From positions 1 to 10,522 of the forward strand of contig JAITBC010000408.1 of NCBI GenBank assembly GCA_031283785.1: a stretch of DNA of 10,522 nucleotides, in the 5' to 3' direction. Both the position numbers and the translations under genes were made by a program. The notes under the pieces were generated by a model. That model was not told where the DNA came from. It saw nothing but the letters and a program-made list of their open reading frames with translations, and ran no database searches. Of this stretch, positions 1 through 7,891 are shown in pieces. Positions within the stretch are counted from its first letter, which is position 1. Every line of letters begins with the position of its first letter. Source of the stretch: Tannerella sp. Its GTDB lineage: Bacteria > Bacteroidota > Bacteroidia > Bacteroidales > Tannerellaceae.

Positions 1-1145
1 TAGGCAACAGTACCGCACTCAGCGGCGATTATTATCCTTACCTGGACATGATTTCGAGGACAACATTCTGGAGTATGCCCGTTTACTACACGAATGCGCT
101 GGTATCAAAAGATCTTAAATGGGAAATCATAACGGCGACCGATGCGGGCATGGATTTGGGTTTGCTGAACAATCGCCTGAATTTTACCGCCGATTACTAT
201 TGGAAAAAGAATGACAATATGTTAGCGCGGCTGAAAACGGGAAATATTATCGGCATATCTAATCTTCCCTTAGAAAATGTCGGCGTGCTGAAATCCTGGG
301 GTTGGGAGCTGTCGCTGCAATGGCGCGACCGCATCGGCGACGTTTCTTATCACGCAGGTTTCAATGTCGACGACAGCCAAAACAAGTTAGTCAAATACAC
401 CGGCAACAACGTGATATCGGAAGGTACGGTAGGATTTCTGGAGGGATATCCCATTAATACGATATGGGGATATCAGACAGACGGTTTATGGAAAAGCCGT
501 GATGAATATTTAGCTTATAAAGAAGCCCATCCGGGATATGAATCAATAGAACAGGACGGCATAATTTCCGGCGGCGACGTTCATTATCTGACGCAGGGGA
601 AAGCCGACCATAAAGTAGGCGTCGGCGCGGGCAGTCCGGAAGATTCGGGCGATTTAGTCAAACTCGGATCCGAAACGCCGCGTTATCTGTATGGTATCAA
701 TCTGGGCTTAGAATGGAAGGGATTTGACTTTTCCACGTTCTGGCAAGGCGTCGGGTATCGCAAATACATTGTACATAATCAGACTCTTGGACCTATGGTC
801 AGTACGGGCCGGACACCACTTACAATTCATCGCGATCATTGGAGGGAAGACAATCAGGATGCCTATTTTGCCCGTTTAACTGGTAATATGGGATTCAATT
901 ATCATGTTACTGACCGGTGGTTACAAAACGGAGCATATCTCAGACTTAAAAACATACAATTAGGCTACACGATACCGGTTCCTAAAAATGTGGTGCAATC
1001 ATTGCGCGTCTATATGACAGGCGTCGATGTATGGGAATATACCAAAGCGTTTAAAGTATTCGATCCCGAAGTACGCAACAACTTAAATTTAAATTATTAC
1101 CCATTTTTCCGTACCTGGACGTTGGGCGTTAACTTAACCATTTAA
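1..1145 (+). CDS. SusC-family TonB-dependent outer-membrane transporter, C-terminal part (5' end outside window)
   Basis: This is the last 380 codons of a SusC/RagA-type TonB-dependent receptor, the outer-membrane barrel that imports oligosaccharides using TonB energy. The frame is open from base 3 with no stop upstream of the first internal ATG at 48, so the gene enters from outside the window and that ATG is not its start. Seen in sequence: alternating aromatic/polar barrel strands, the block FWQGVGYRKY typical of one SusC subtype, YLRLKNIQLGYTIP (a common late-strand signature), FDPEVRN, and the C-terminal strand TWTLGVNLTI that ends the barrel. The plug, TonB box and N-terminal regulatory-like domain are not visible. 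It ends 10 nt before the SusD gene, the usual co-transcribed arrangement. Family assignment is firm; the substrate is unknown. Confidence 0.95.
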   Translation, partial: GNSTALSGDYYPYLDMISRTTFWSMPVYYTNALVSKDLKWEIITATDAGMDLGLLNNRLNFTADYYWKKNDNMLARLKTGNIIGISNLPLENVGVLKSWGWELSLQWRDRIGDVSYHAGFNVDDSQNKLVKYTGNNVISEGTVGFLEGYPINTIWGYQTDGLWKSRDEYLAYKEAHPGYESIEQDGIISGGDVHYLTQGKADHKVGVGAGSPEDSGDLVKLGSETPRYLYGINLGLEWKGFDFSTFWQGVGYRKYIVHNQTLGPMVSTGRTPLTIHRDHWREDNQDAYFARLTGNMGFNYHVTDRWLQNGAYLRLKNIQLGYTIPVPKNVVQSLRVYMTGVDVWEYTKAFKVFDPEVRNNLNLNYYPFFRTWTLGVNLTI

Positions 1146-1155
1146 AAAATGAACT

Positions 1156-2967
1156 ATGAAAAAGAATACTATTTTAATTATATTGTGTTTGGCGGCTGTA
1201 TGGATAGGTTGTGACGACATGTTGAACGTTACCTCAAAAACCGATTTTACGGATGACAATTTCTGGAAAACGGAAGACGACCTGAAAGCAGCCTGTAACC
1301 GTTTGTACCAACAGTTTGCTCCTTTAGATTACGATCTCCGTGCCGATGATCAGGTTGGCAGGTTCAATCCAAACGAAATCAGTAACGGCAGTTGGTCTAT
1401 ACCTACCCAAAGTGGCGACTGGACAAACGCATACGCGTATATCTTTACGGCAAACAACATTCTTGTAAAAGCGGCAAACGCTCCTGTCAACGAGAACATT
1501 CGCAACCGATATCTTGGCGAAGCGCGTTTCTTCCGTGCGTGGTATTATTTCGATCTGGTATGCAAATACGGCGACGTACCTTTAGCGCTAAAGCCCTTTA
1601 CGGGAACCACCGACCCTGAACTGAAGATGGCCCGTACCCCGCGCGAAACGGTGATACAACAATGTTACGATGACCTTGCGTTTGCAGCGGAATGGTTGCC
1701 CGGACGCGCCGCTATGGAAACGGTGAATGATGAGTTCGAACGCCGTCGCATAACACGTTCGTCGGCTTTGGGCCTGATGGTTCGCATAGGCTTGCACGAA
1801 GGCGCTATGCTGAAATATCACAATTTGAGCAACGAAACAGTGTGGAAAGCCCATTTGCAAAAAAGTATTGATGCCTACAGCCTGCTGAAAGCCGAAGGGC
1901 ATCAACTTTACACGATCGGAGGCGTATCGGAGGCGTATCTGGCGTTGTTTTTCGACGAGGAGAACGGCAGCAACAAGGAAGTTATCTTTTCAAAAGCCTA
2001 CGGTCCTAATGGCGTCACCGGAACGAACGCCTCCCTCCATTCCCACTCATATAGTTGCGACGTGAACTTTAATATTACGCGTTCAATGGTCGATTACTAT
2101 CTTTATGCCGACGGTTTACCTCGCGAAAAATCGTCGCTGGTGGTCGCGCCCGAAACATCATTCAATCATGCGATGGGTTATGAAAGCGATGGTTTCACGC
2201 CGATAGCAAACGGCATGGGCGCCCGCGACCCGCGTTTGCCGATGAGCGTCCTGCTGTTTAACGACCCGCAACAAGACGAGGGTGCAACAATCGGAGGCGT
2301 CCTGGTCTCATACCGTTTAACAGGGCAAGGTGGTGTGTACCTGCCGCTTAATGCATCGAAACCTCTCGGCTATGTGTGCAAAAAAGGATTTTCCGGAGAG
2401 CGTTGGAGCCAAGATTACACCGATCGCATCGTCATCCGTTGGGGAGAAATGTTGATTTCGTATGCCGAAGCGCTCTATGAAATCAACGGTTCCATCACCG
2501 ACGCACAATTAGACGAAACCGTGAACGCGCTACGCAACAGGGTTGGGTTTGCCGTACCGCTTACCAATGCCTTTGTAGCCGCCAACGGCTTGGACATGCG
2601 GGAAGAAATCCGCCGCGAACGTACCGTAGAATTGATGGCTGAAAACCGTCGTTATCCGGACATCATCCGATGGAAAATTGCAGAAACGATTTTACCCAAA
2701 GCAATGATTGGTCCTAAATTTAACGAAACCGAAGCATTTAATGGTTACTCACAGGCAGCCGATCCAACATATTCCGATCTGTTTACCGATGCGTCGGGAA
2801 AGATAGGAGGAGTACAAGAATACGATTATCCCGAAGCGGATATTCGTATTGCAGAAAAAACTAACACGCGACGCTTCGATCCCGGTAAGGATTATTTCTA
2901 TCCGATACCTTCTTACGAAATTGCACAATCTGACGGAAACATCACACAAAATCCGGGATGGCGTTAA
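1156..2967 (+). CDS. SusD/RagB-family surface glycan-binding lipoprotein
   Basis: SusD-type proteins are outer-membrane lipoproteins that form the lid of the SusC barrel and capture glycans. The 603-aa length is within the family range. The leader MKKNTILIILCLAAVWIGC gives a lipobox with Cys19, followed by Asp20-Asp21, an acidic pair resembling the Bacteroidota surface-export signal. Family hallmarks: GEARFFRAWYYFDLVCKYGD at about residues 121-140 (N-terminal SusD-like TPR region), IRWGEMLISYAEALYEIN at about 427-444, VNALRNRVGF at 456-465, and IRRERTVELMAENRRYPDI at about 485-503 (RagB/SusD C-terminal domain). It is intact and ends YPIPSYEIAQSDGNITQNPG near the C-terminus, as usual. An out-of-frame ATG at 1149 is not used. 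It pairs with the upstream SusC; the ligand is unknown. Confidence 0.97.
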   Translation: MKKNTILIILCLAAVWIGCDDMLNVTSKTDFTDDNFWKTEDDLKAACNRLYQQFAPLDYDLRADDQVGRFNPNEISNGSWSIPTQSGDWTNAYAYIFTANNILVKAANAPVNENIRNRYLGEARFFRAWYYFDLVCKYGDVPLALKPFTGTTDPELKMARTPRETVIQQCYDDLAFAAEWLPGRAAMETVNDEFERRRITRSSALGLMVRIGLHEGAMLKYHNLSNETVWKAHLQKSIDAYSLLKAEGHQLYTIGGVSEAYLALFFDEENGSNKEVIFSKAYGPNGVTGTNASLHSHSYSCDVNFNITRSMVDYYLYADGLPREKSSLVVAPETSFNHAMGYESDGFTPIANGMGARDPRLPMSVLLFNDPQQDEGATIGGVLVSYRLTGQGGVYLPLNASKPLGYVCKKGFSGERWSQDYTDRIVIRWGEMLISYAEALYEINGSITDAQLDETVNALRNRVGFAVPLTNAFVAANGLDMREEIRRERTVELMAENRRYPDIIRWKIAETILPKAMIGPKFNETEAFNGYSQAADPTYSDLFTDASGKIGGVQEYDYPEADIRIAEKTNTRRFDPGKDYFYPIPSYEIAQSDGNITQNPGWR

Positions 2968-3006
2968 TCATTAAACGAATATAAATCTTAAATAAAAGAC
3001 AATTCA

Positions 3007-3621
3007 ATGAAAAGGATAATAAGATTTTTAGCAGTAGCGGCTGCATTTTGTTTGGAAGGCTGCGAAGTACACGAAATATGGGGAGATGGGCGCGCCGATT
3101 TGGAACACGTATATATATTTTTACTTGATCAACCTGACAATCAAGTTGATTACCTGTCTTATGAAATAGCTCAAAACGGCGACGCCAGATGGCGATATGG
3201 TTCAAGCGCTACGACCGGAATATGGCAACCTTCTGATGAACAGTGGGTAGCCAGCGTTCCGTTCAGGTTTAGCAGCAAACAGATCCGCACCTACGATGTT
3301 ATGAGTTTCATTTGGATGGAAAGCGATTTGACGGCAGGTACCGATTATACAGTAACACGAGAAGACAATACTATTATCACGCCTAACGCCGACGGGAGCT
3401 ATTCGCTCGTATGGCCCCAGGCTAAAAAGGGGATTCAAAACATCAAAATCAAACGTACACAAGGTTCCCCGGACGGTACGATAAAAGTTCAGACGTTTAA
3501 TCCTACTAACGGCATACCTATTATCAGCAATATAACCTCTCTTGTGAACAATAAGACAGCCGAATATGAAGTACGTTGTACAACTCTTGATGTTAATAAA
3601 GTGACGATTACTTTTAATTAA
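3007..3621 (+). CDS. Small PUL lipoprotein, DUF1735/DUF4843-like, possibly truncated by an in-frame TAA
   Basis: A 204-aa protein following the SusD gene by 39 nt, a position usually held by accessory surface glycan-binding lipoproteins. The leader MKRIIRFLAVAAAFCLEGC has Cys19 as likely lipidation site. The body is beta-rich. It has a GTDYTVTRED stretch at 111-120 and the run of segments around 125-150 resembling the beta-sandwich of DUF1735/DUF4843-type Bacteroidota lipoproteins; this is resemblance by eye, not a profile hit. The second half (about 158-204) has further strand-like segments ending VTITFN. After the TAA at 3619-3621 the same frame continues for 36 sense codons to TGA at 3730-3732, without an ATG, and still looks like beta-sandwich protein. 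The gene may thus be a nonsense-truncated allele of a roughly 241-residue lipoprotein. Function: probable carbohydrate or partner binding, inferred from context. Confidence 0.8.
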   Translation: MKRIIRFLAVAAAFCLEGCEVHEIWGDGRADLEHVYIFLLDQPDNQVDYLSYEIAQNGDARWRYGSSATTGIWQPSDEQWVASVPFRFSSKQIRTYDVMSFIWMESDLTAGTDYTVTREDNTIITPNADGSYSLVWPQAKKGIQNIKIKRTQGSPDGTIKVQTFNPTNGIPIISNITSLVNNKTAEYEVRCTTLDVNKVTITFN

Positions 3622-3732
3622 TTAAATTTAACTGCATCAGATAATGTCACTGTCATTGTGAAGAATAATAAAATTGTATTGTCAGGCGTTTTTACAGGAA
3701 ATTGCCGAGACACGACAGTAATATTCATTTGA
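3622..3732 (+). other. In-frame continuation of the small lipoprotein beyond its TAA stop
   Basis: Reading straight on after the TAA gives 36 codons, beginning LNLTASDNVTVIVKNNKIVL and ending in VIFI, then TGA. Alternating hydrophobic/polar residues suggest two or three beta strands, consistent with the last strands of the preceding domain. There is no ATG in this frame, so it is unlikely to be a separate gene. It is either the severed 3' end of the lipoprotein gene or, less likely, a readthrough extension. The junction is a low-complexity AATTAATTAAATTTA run at about 3615-3629, where slippage or a short duplication could have created the stop. Confidence 0.5.
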
Positions 3733-3843
3733 TGCGTTTTTTTTGTTAATTGAATGTCAAAAAGCAAATTCATATGGATGAGAAATAAAAATTTCTGGGG
3801 AATTGCCTCTAATACTTACAATAATCAACAAATCAAAACAACA

Positions 3844-3867
3844 ATGTTTAATTTAAAAAGTAGTTAA
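3844..3867 (+). other. Seven-codon mini-ORF directly before the aminotransferase start
   Basis: An ATG opens a 7-residue reading frame (MFNLKSS) whose TAA ends one base before the ATG at 3869. A ribosome ending here could re-initiate on the aminotransferase. Such short frames arise by chance in A/T-rich leaders, so this is only a candidate translational-coupling element. Confidence 0.2.
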
Positions 3868-3868
3868 T

Positions 3869-5248
3869 ATGGAAAGTACTAAAATGAATCGCCGCCGGTT
3901 TATAAATACGGTTACGGCTACTACCGCGGGGGTGGCCATGTCGGGGTTTACGCCCATATTCGGAAAATCACGGGATACGTCGGAGAAACTTGCACTTCTT
4001 GGTGGAACGCCCGTTCGAAAGAATAAAGTCTGGCAAAAATGGCCGCAATGGGACGCCGAAAAGTTTAATCCGAAAATGAACGAAGTGATGGAAAATGGGG
4101 TCTGGTCGCGCAGTAAGAGGGTTTCCGAATTTGAAGAAAAATGGGCGAAAATGCACGGTTCAAAATACTGCCTCACGACGGTTAACGGGACCAACGCCTT
4201 AAGCGCCGCATTCATGCAATCGGATCTTCATCCCGGCGACGAGGTGATCTGTTCTCCTTATACGTTCAGCGCCTCGATTTTCGGTATCCTTTATAAAGGC
4301 GCCATGCCGGTTTGGGCGGACATTGATCCGGCAACCTTTCAAATCGATCCCCAAAAAATCAAGGAGAAAATCACTCCGCGAACCAAGGGTATTCTGCCGG
4401 TTCATATTTGCGGTTATCCGTCCGACATGCCGGCCATTATGAAAATTGCAAAAGAACACAATCTGTTTGTCGTAGAAGATGCATGTCAGGCTCACTTGGC
4501 AGAAATCAACGGCCAAAAAGTCGGAACGTTCGGTAATGCCGGTTGCTTCAGCTTTCAGGCATCGAAAAATCTTGCTATTGGCGAAGGAGGCGGAATTTTG
4601 ACTAACGACACCGAATATTACGACCGGCTTTATTCATATCATAATTTCGGATACGCGTCGGGATCCGTATCCGGGCAGATCAGTTCCATCTCTGCGCTCA
4701 TTCTGGCAAACAAGATTCGCATGGCGGAGTATCAGGCGGCGATCGGATTGTGCCAACTGGAAAAACTCGAAGAACAGCACAGATTACGGAACGAGAACGG
4801 AAACTACCTGAATGAAAAACTCGCCGCATATCCCGGTGTCACACCGGTCAAATTGCACAAGGGGGCGACTGCGGCATCTTATTACATTTACGCAATGGTT
4901 TACAATCAGGATAAACTCGACGGACTTCCGCGTGATAAGTTTATTAAGGCCTTCACCGCCGAAGGGATTTCACTGTCAACGGGCTATCCGAACGATCCTC
5001 TATACGGTCAACCTATGCTGCGAGAGGTATTCAATTCCGACATTTATAAAAAGTTTTACACGGCAGAGGAGTTGGATTTCGAAAAATACAAACGGAAAAA
5101 TCACTGTCCGTCCTTGATTAAAACTTATAATTCAGCCCTTTGGATGTGGAATGGCGGAATCATGATCGGATCGAAATCCGACATGGATGACATCGTCAAC
5201 GCCGTGGATAAAATCCATAGCAATGTCAAGAAGTTGAAAAATACATAG
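3869..5248 (+). CDS. Tat-exported DegT/DnrJ/EryC1/StrS-family PLP-dependent aminotransferase
   Basis: A complete fold-type I sugar-aminotransferase-like enzyme (459 aa). Residues 7-30 form a Tat leader: NRRRFINTVTATTAGVAMSG, a twin-Arg motif with F-I and a weakly hydrophobic Ala/Thr/Gly core. The ATG at 3884 (Met6, giving MNRRRFIN) is an equally good or better start and resembles the leader of the next Tat protein. Catalytic-domain marks: VNGTNAL at 105-111 (cofactor phosphate region), GDEVICSPYTFSAS at about 123-136, VEDACQAH with Asp204 (pyridine-nitrogen contact), FSFQASKNLAIGEGGG with Lys233 as expected Schiff-base lysine, and IRMAEYQAAIGLCQLEKL at 283-300. All key positions are kept, so activity is expected. 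Family members normally transaminate keto-sugars or keto-inositols in the cytoplasm; export suggests periplasmic action, with PLP loaded before Tat transport. Substrate unknown. Confidence 0.93.
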   Translation: MESTKMNRRRFINTVTATTAGVAMSGFTPIFGKSRDTSEKLALLGGTPVRKNKVWQKWPQWDAEKFNPKMNEVMENGVWSRSKRVSEFEEKWAKMHGSKYCLTTVNGTNALSAAFMQSDLHPGDEVICSPYTFSASIFGILYKGAMPVWADIDPATFQIDPQKIKEKITPRTKGILPVHICGYPSDMPAIMKIAKEHNLFVVEDACQAHLAEINGQKVGTFGNAGCFSFQASKNLAIGEGGGILTNDTEYYDRLYSYHNFGYASGSVSGQISSISALILANKIRMAEYQAAIGLCQLEKLEEQHRLRNENGNYLNEKLAAYPGVTPVKLHKGATAASYYIYAMVYNQDKLDGLPRDKFIKAFTAEGISLSTGYPNDPLYGQPMLREVFNSDIYKKFYTAEELDFEKYKRKNHCPSLIKTYNSALWMWNGGIMIGSKSDMDDIVNAVDKIHSNVKKLKNT

Positions 5249-5268
5249 ACTGTAATAGGATCCAATCC

Positions 5269-5310
5269 TGTTGAACCGTTAAATCGTTTAATCAGTTTAA
5301 CGGTTCAACA
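5269..5310 (+). terminator. Perfect 15-bp stem-loop after the aminotransferase gene (possible terminator or mRNA-stability hairpin)
   Basis: TGTTGAACCGTTAAA at 5269-5283 is the exact reverse complement of TTTAACGGTTCAACA at 5296-5310, with a 12-nt loop (5284-5295). It starts 20 nt after the TAG stop. The downstream flank is A-rich rather than T-rich, so it is not a classical intrinsic terminator on this strand. It may be a Bacteroidota-type terminator, an mRNA 3'-end stabiliser, or a protein-binding dyad separating the upstream from the downstream genes. A small extra dyad, AGGAT-CCA-ATCCT (5258-5270 region), lies just before it. Confidence 0.5.
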
Positions 5311-5377
5311 AAAATCACAAACCGATGCATTGGCTTTATACATAACAATCGTCAGTAATCCGTAAAAAAGAAATGCC

Positions 5378-5491
5378 ATGAAGACCACAAATTATTTTAT
5401 AACCATTCCCTTGTTTTTTGTACTGGCAATCTGCTCTGGAGCAACCGCCTATCGGAATGGAAATACGACGAATACCATAACAAATAAATAA
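5378..5491 (+). CDS. Possible 37-aa secreted peptide or remnant of a secreted gene
   Basis: This reading frame begins MKTTNYFITIPLFFVLAICS and has the layout of a signal peptide: Lys2, a hydrophobic core from about Phe7 to Ile18, and an Ala-Thr-Ala at 22-24 suited to signal peptidase I. Only 13 residues would remain after cleavage. LAIC is a poor lipobox because of Ile at -1. It ends 7 nt before the ATG of the next gene, so it would be translationally close to it. No family is recognised. It may be the stub of a decayed secreted protein, a leader peptide, or a chance ORF. Confidence 0.35.
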   Translation: MKTTNYFITIPLFFVLAICSGATAYRNGNTTNTITNK

Positions 5492-5498
5492 TCTTAAT

Positions 5499-7637
5499 AT
5501 GAACAGCAGACGAAAATTCATAAAAAACACCGTAGTTTCAGGATTCAGTCTCGGATTGGGAAGCTCTTTTCCCCGTTCGGCTACCGGAGATGCTTCCCCG
5601 ACAGTTATCCATCCCGATCTACCGGATGTTTCCAAATTAACGTCACAGACTCCGGACGTTCCTTTTATACCGCGAAGAACCGCCAGTTGGTGGAACTCCA
5701 TAGAAGACCTTCAATGGTCGCAAAAGCATGTCAGGGATAAGATAAAACGGAGAGCTGAGGCTTTTGCCGAAGCAAAAATTGATATGGCAGTTAACTACGG
5801 CTTTCATATCAGGTTTGATTTTTCAAACTATTTCGGACAGATACACGGATATATGGCCAATGTATGTGAAGAATTGCACAAATATGGTATAAAATTCATG
5901 GATCATTATTCGTGTAACCATGTTCAAAGACCTCGAAACGAAGAAGAATTCCGTAAGCTGCACCGTATGCACCGGCATCATGTGCTATTATTTCATGATC
6001 CGGTAGCGGCCAAACACGCACAATACGAAGGGTATTTGTTCAACGATCTGTGCGAGGTGGAAATCGCTGATAATAGCCGGGGATATTCCCTGCAATACCA
6101 GATGGAGGCTTTTTGCCACAACAATCCGGGATTTCTGGACATGCATACTAAATACTTGAAAAGGCTTATGGACGAAGCGCCGATTGATGCCATAGAAGTC
6201 GACGACATGTGCGATTATGTCGGCCTTGCAGCCTGTGGATGCCGGTATTGCAGGGAACGATTCAGGCGAGATTACGGAAGAGAAATACCACCTTTCGAGG
6301 ACAAGAATTTTTGGGGGGATACATCTAAACCGATGCTTTACTGGGGTAATTACAATAATCCCGCATTCAGGGAATTTATTCGCATGAAGGTAGACGGTAT
6401 TGTCGATCATGTCAAGCTGATCAAACTGACAGTAGGCGACAAACCACTTATGTCGTGTTGTTCAAGTACAGGTCCCATTGTGTTGAACTCCATTTCCCTT
6501 AATCTGGAAAGAATAGCGCCTTACCTGGATTTTTTCATGCTGGAGAATGTAGGAACCAATATCCGATCGACGGATTGGGTTCGCATGGATGCCGAAGCTC
6601 TGCATCAGAAAGATATCGCCAAACAACGGGGAAATGTGCCGGCTATGGCATTAAGCTATACGATTTATGAGAAAGGCGGATATTTAGGTTGGGCTTTGAG
6701 CCGTTTCTGGGGCGTAGCCAACTGGAGTAGCACACATAATCAACGGCTGGAGGAAGATCCTGCCGATGCGTGCGAGATGGAAGATGTTATTCGGGAATGG
6801 AACAATTGGGAAGCAAATTACAGCGACCTCGATTACAGCAAAGGTAAAGATATAGCAGAACTTAGACTTGTCAGTAACAATTATTGCAGAGATAACGGAT
6901 GGCGGGATAAGCAGGGGAAAGAGCATTGGGAAAGATTGCGCAACTGGTCGCGGCTACTGGTCGAACATAACATCGGATACCGATTCTTGCGGACGGATGA
7001 ATTGGCGGATGCCCAAGCGCTAAAAAAAGAACATACACCACTTGTGTTAGATGGAGTCGCCTGTGTTTCTGACGCGCAGTTCAAGGCTATATTGTCTTAT
7101 CTGGCTTCGGGAGGAACGGCATGGATAGCGCTTCCTTTCGGGATTTATGACGAAAAAGGATACGAAAGAGACAAACCTTTGTCAGATATACTAATCAAAC
7201 AATATCAGAAGAAAATAACTGTCATCGATTCAGCCATTGATTCGGACTCATTACCAGAATTAATCAAAATGAAAAAAATTCAGCCCGTTATAGAACAACT
7301 GAAAGGAGATGCCCGCTGGGCGGTACGGATCCGGATGTTTGAAGGAAAATTAACCTTTCATTTTATGAATACAGCGATGTTGCCGATTCCTCATCCGACC
7401 ATCAAGGACAACGGAGGCGTGTCTATCTTGCAGGATATCGACTCGCAGATAAAAGACAATAGTTTGTCCTACCGGCTCAAATTGAACCTCCCAGAAGACA
7501 TACAACTGGAAGTTATGAGCCCTGAAACTAAAGACAAAAGAAAAACCGTTATCTTGAAAAAAGAAAAGGGATACCATTTTTTAAATATTGATTTAGCGAA
7601 TATAAAAATATATGCTGTGGCACAGCAATGTGTTTAA
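5499..7637 (+). CDS. Tat-exported glycoside-hydrolase-like TIM-barrel protein (GHL6/GH42-like)
   Basis: A complete 712-aa protein. Residues 1-28 are a Tat leader (MNSRRKFIKNTVVSGFSLGL). The middle resembles a (beta/alpha)8 barrel of the 'hypothetical glycosyl hydrolase 6' kind, distantly GH42-like: it has histidine-rich strand ends (VNYGFHIRFDF, FMDHYSCNHV), then DAIEVDDMCDYV with Glu233, Asp235 and Asp236, followed by the characteristic C-x-C-x2-C-R-x-R-F segment (Cys246, Cys248, Cys251), and FFMLENVGTN with Glu349. These acidic residues are the best catalytic candidates. From about 480 to 575 a Rossmann-like segment (LLVEHNIGYRFLRTDEL, then LSYLASGGTAWIALPFGIYD) looks like the GH42 beta-galactosidase trimerisation domain, and a beta-rich tail follows. 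By family it should cleave or bind a glycan in the periplasm. The specificity cannot be read, and some relatives have no proven activity. Confidence 0.75.
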   Translation: MNSRRKFIKNTVVSGFSLGLGSSFPRSATGDASPTVIHPDLPDVSKLTSQTPDVPFIPRRTASWWNSIEDLQWSQKHVRDKIKRRAEAFAEAKIDMAVNYGFHIRFDFSNYFGQIHGYMANVCEELHKYGIKFMDHYSCNHVQRPRNEEEFRKLHRMHRHHVLLFHDPVAAKHAQYEGYLFNDLCEVEIADNSRGYSLQYQMEAFCHNNPGFLDMHTKYLKRLMDEAPIDAIEVDDMCDYVGLAACGCRYCRERFRRDYGREIPPFEDKNFWGDTSKPMLYWGNYNNPAFREFIRMKVDGIVDHVKLIKLTVGDKPLMSCCSSTGPIVLNSISLNLERIAPYLDFFMLENVGTNIRSTDWVRMDAEALHQKDIAKQRGNVPAMALSYTIYEKGGYLGWALSRFWGVANWSSTHNQRLEEDPADACEMEDVIREWNNWEANYSDLDYSKGKDIAELRLVSNNYCRDNGWRDKQGKEHWERLRNWSRLLVEHNIGYRFLRTDELADAQALKKEHTPLVLDGVACVSDAQFKAILSYLASGGTAWIALPFGIYDEKGYERDKPLSDILIKQYQKKITVIDSAIDSDSLPELIKMKKIQPVIEQLKGDARWAVRIRMFEGKLTFHFMNTAMLPIPHPTIKDNGGVSILQDIDSQIKDNSLSYRLKLNLPEDIQLEVMSPETKDKRKTVILKKEKGYHFLNIDLANIKIYAVAQQCV

Positions 7638-7639
7638 AT

Positions 7640-7667
7640 ATTTTAAATTCGTAAAATGACGTTTTTT
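7640..7667 (+). terminator. Weak A/T hairpin plus T-tract after the GHL6-like gene
   Basis: ATTTTA (7640-7645) can pair with TAAAAT (7652-7657), followed four bases later by six Ts (7662-7667). The stem has no G-C pairs and would be weak. The position directly after the stop codon is right for a terminator, but the call is tentative. Confidence 0.22.
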
Positions 7668-7742
7668 AATGGAAAATCACATTCTCCATCACAATATACA
7701 TTCGGATTAAGACTTGCGACAGTCGAGAAAACCCTATTCGAC

Positions 7743-7772
7743 TTTGATTGCCGTTTCAAGGCTTAATTTTTG
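7743..7772 (+). promoter_or_regulatory. Candidate Bacteroidota sigma-ABfr promoter
   Basis: TTTG at 7743-7746 matches the -33 element, and AATTTTTG at 7765-7772 resembles the -7 element TAnnTTTG with one mismatch. The spacing is 18 nt, one short of the usual 19-21. It lies about 210 nt before the SusC-fragment start. The match is imperfect and such motifs are common in A/T-rich DNA. Confidence 0.25.
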
Positions 7773-7891
7773 TTTATGCGGGTATCCTAAAATGAAGGAA
7801 AGTAGCTGCACGGAACATTGCGGAAACGGCATCATCTTCGACAAGCATACAAAACTAAAGACGTTATTTTTTCATTAACGCAAAATCCCTG

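Noticed and set aside
3733..3868. Promoter or terminator before the aminotransferase (T8 run at 3737-3744)
   Set aside because: No G-C stem before the T-run and no TAnnTTTG element with proper spacing, so neither call is supported.
4812..5117. 101-codon + strand frame inside the aminotransferase gene
   Set aside because: Out-of-frame shadow of a well-supported enzyme.
5336..5701. 121-codon minus-strand frame spanning the spacer and the start of the GHL6-like gene
   Set aside because: Antisense to the Tat leader of the GHL6-like protein; no recognisable product.
5988..6410. 140-codon minus-strand frame
   Set aside because: Antisense to the GHL6-like barrel; composition has no signal peptide or domain and no own regulatory context.
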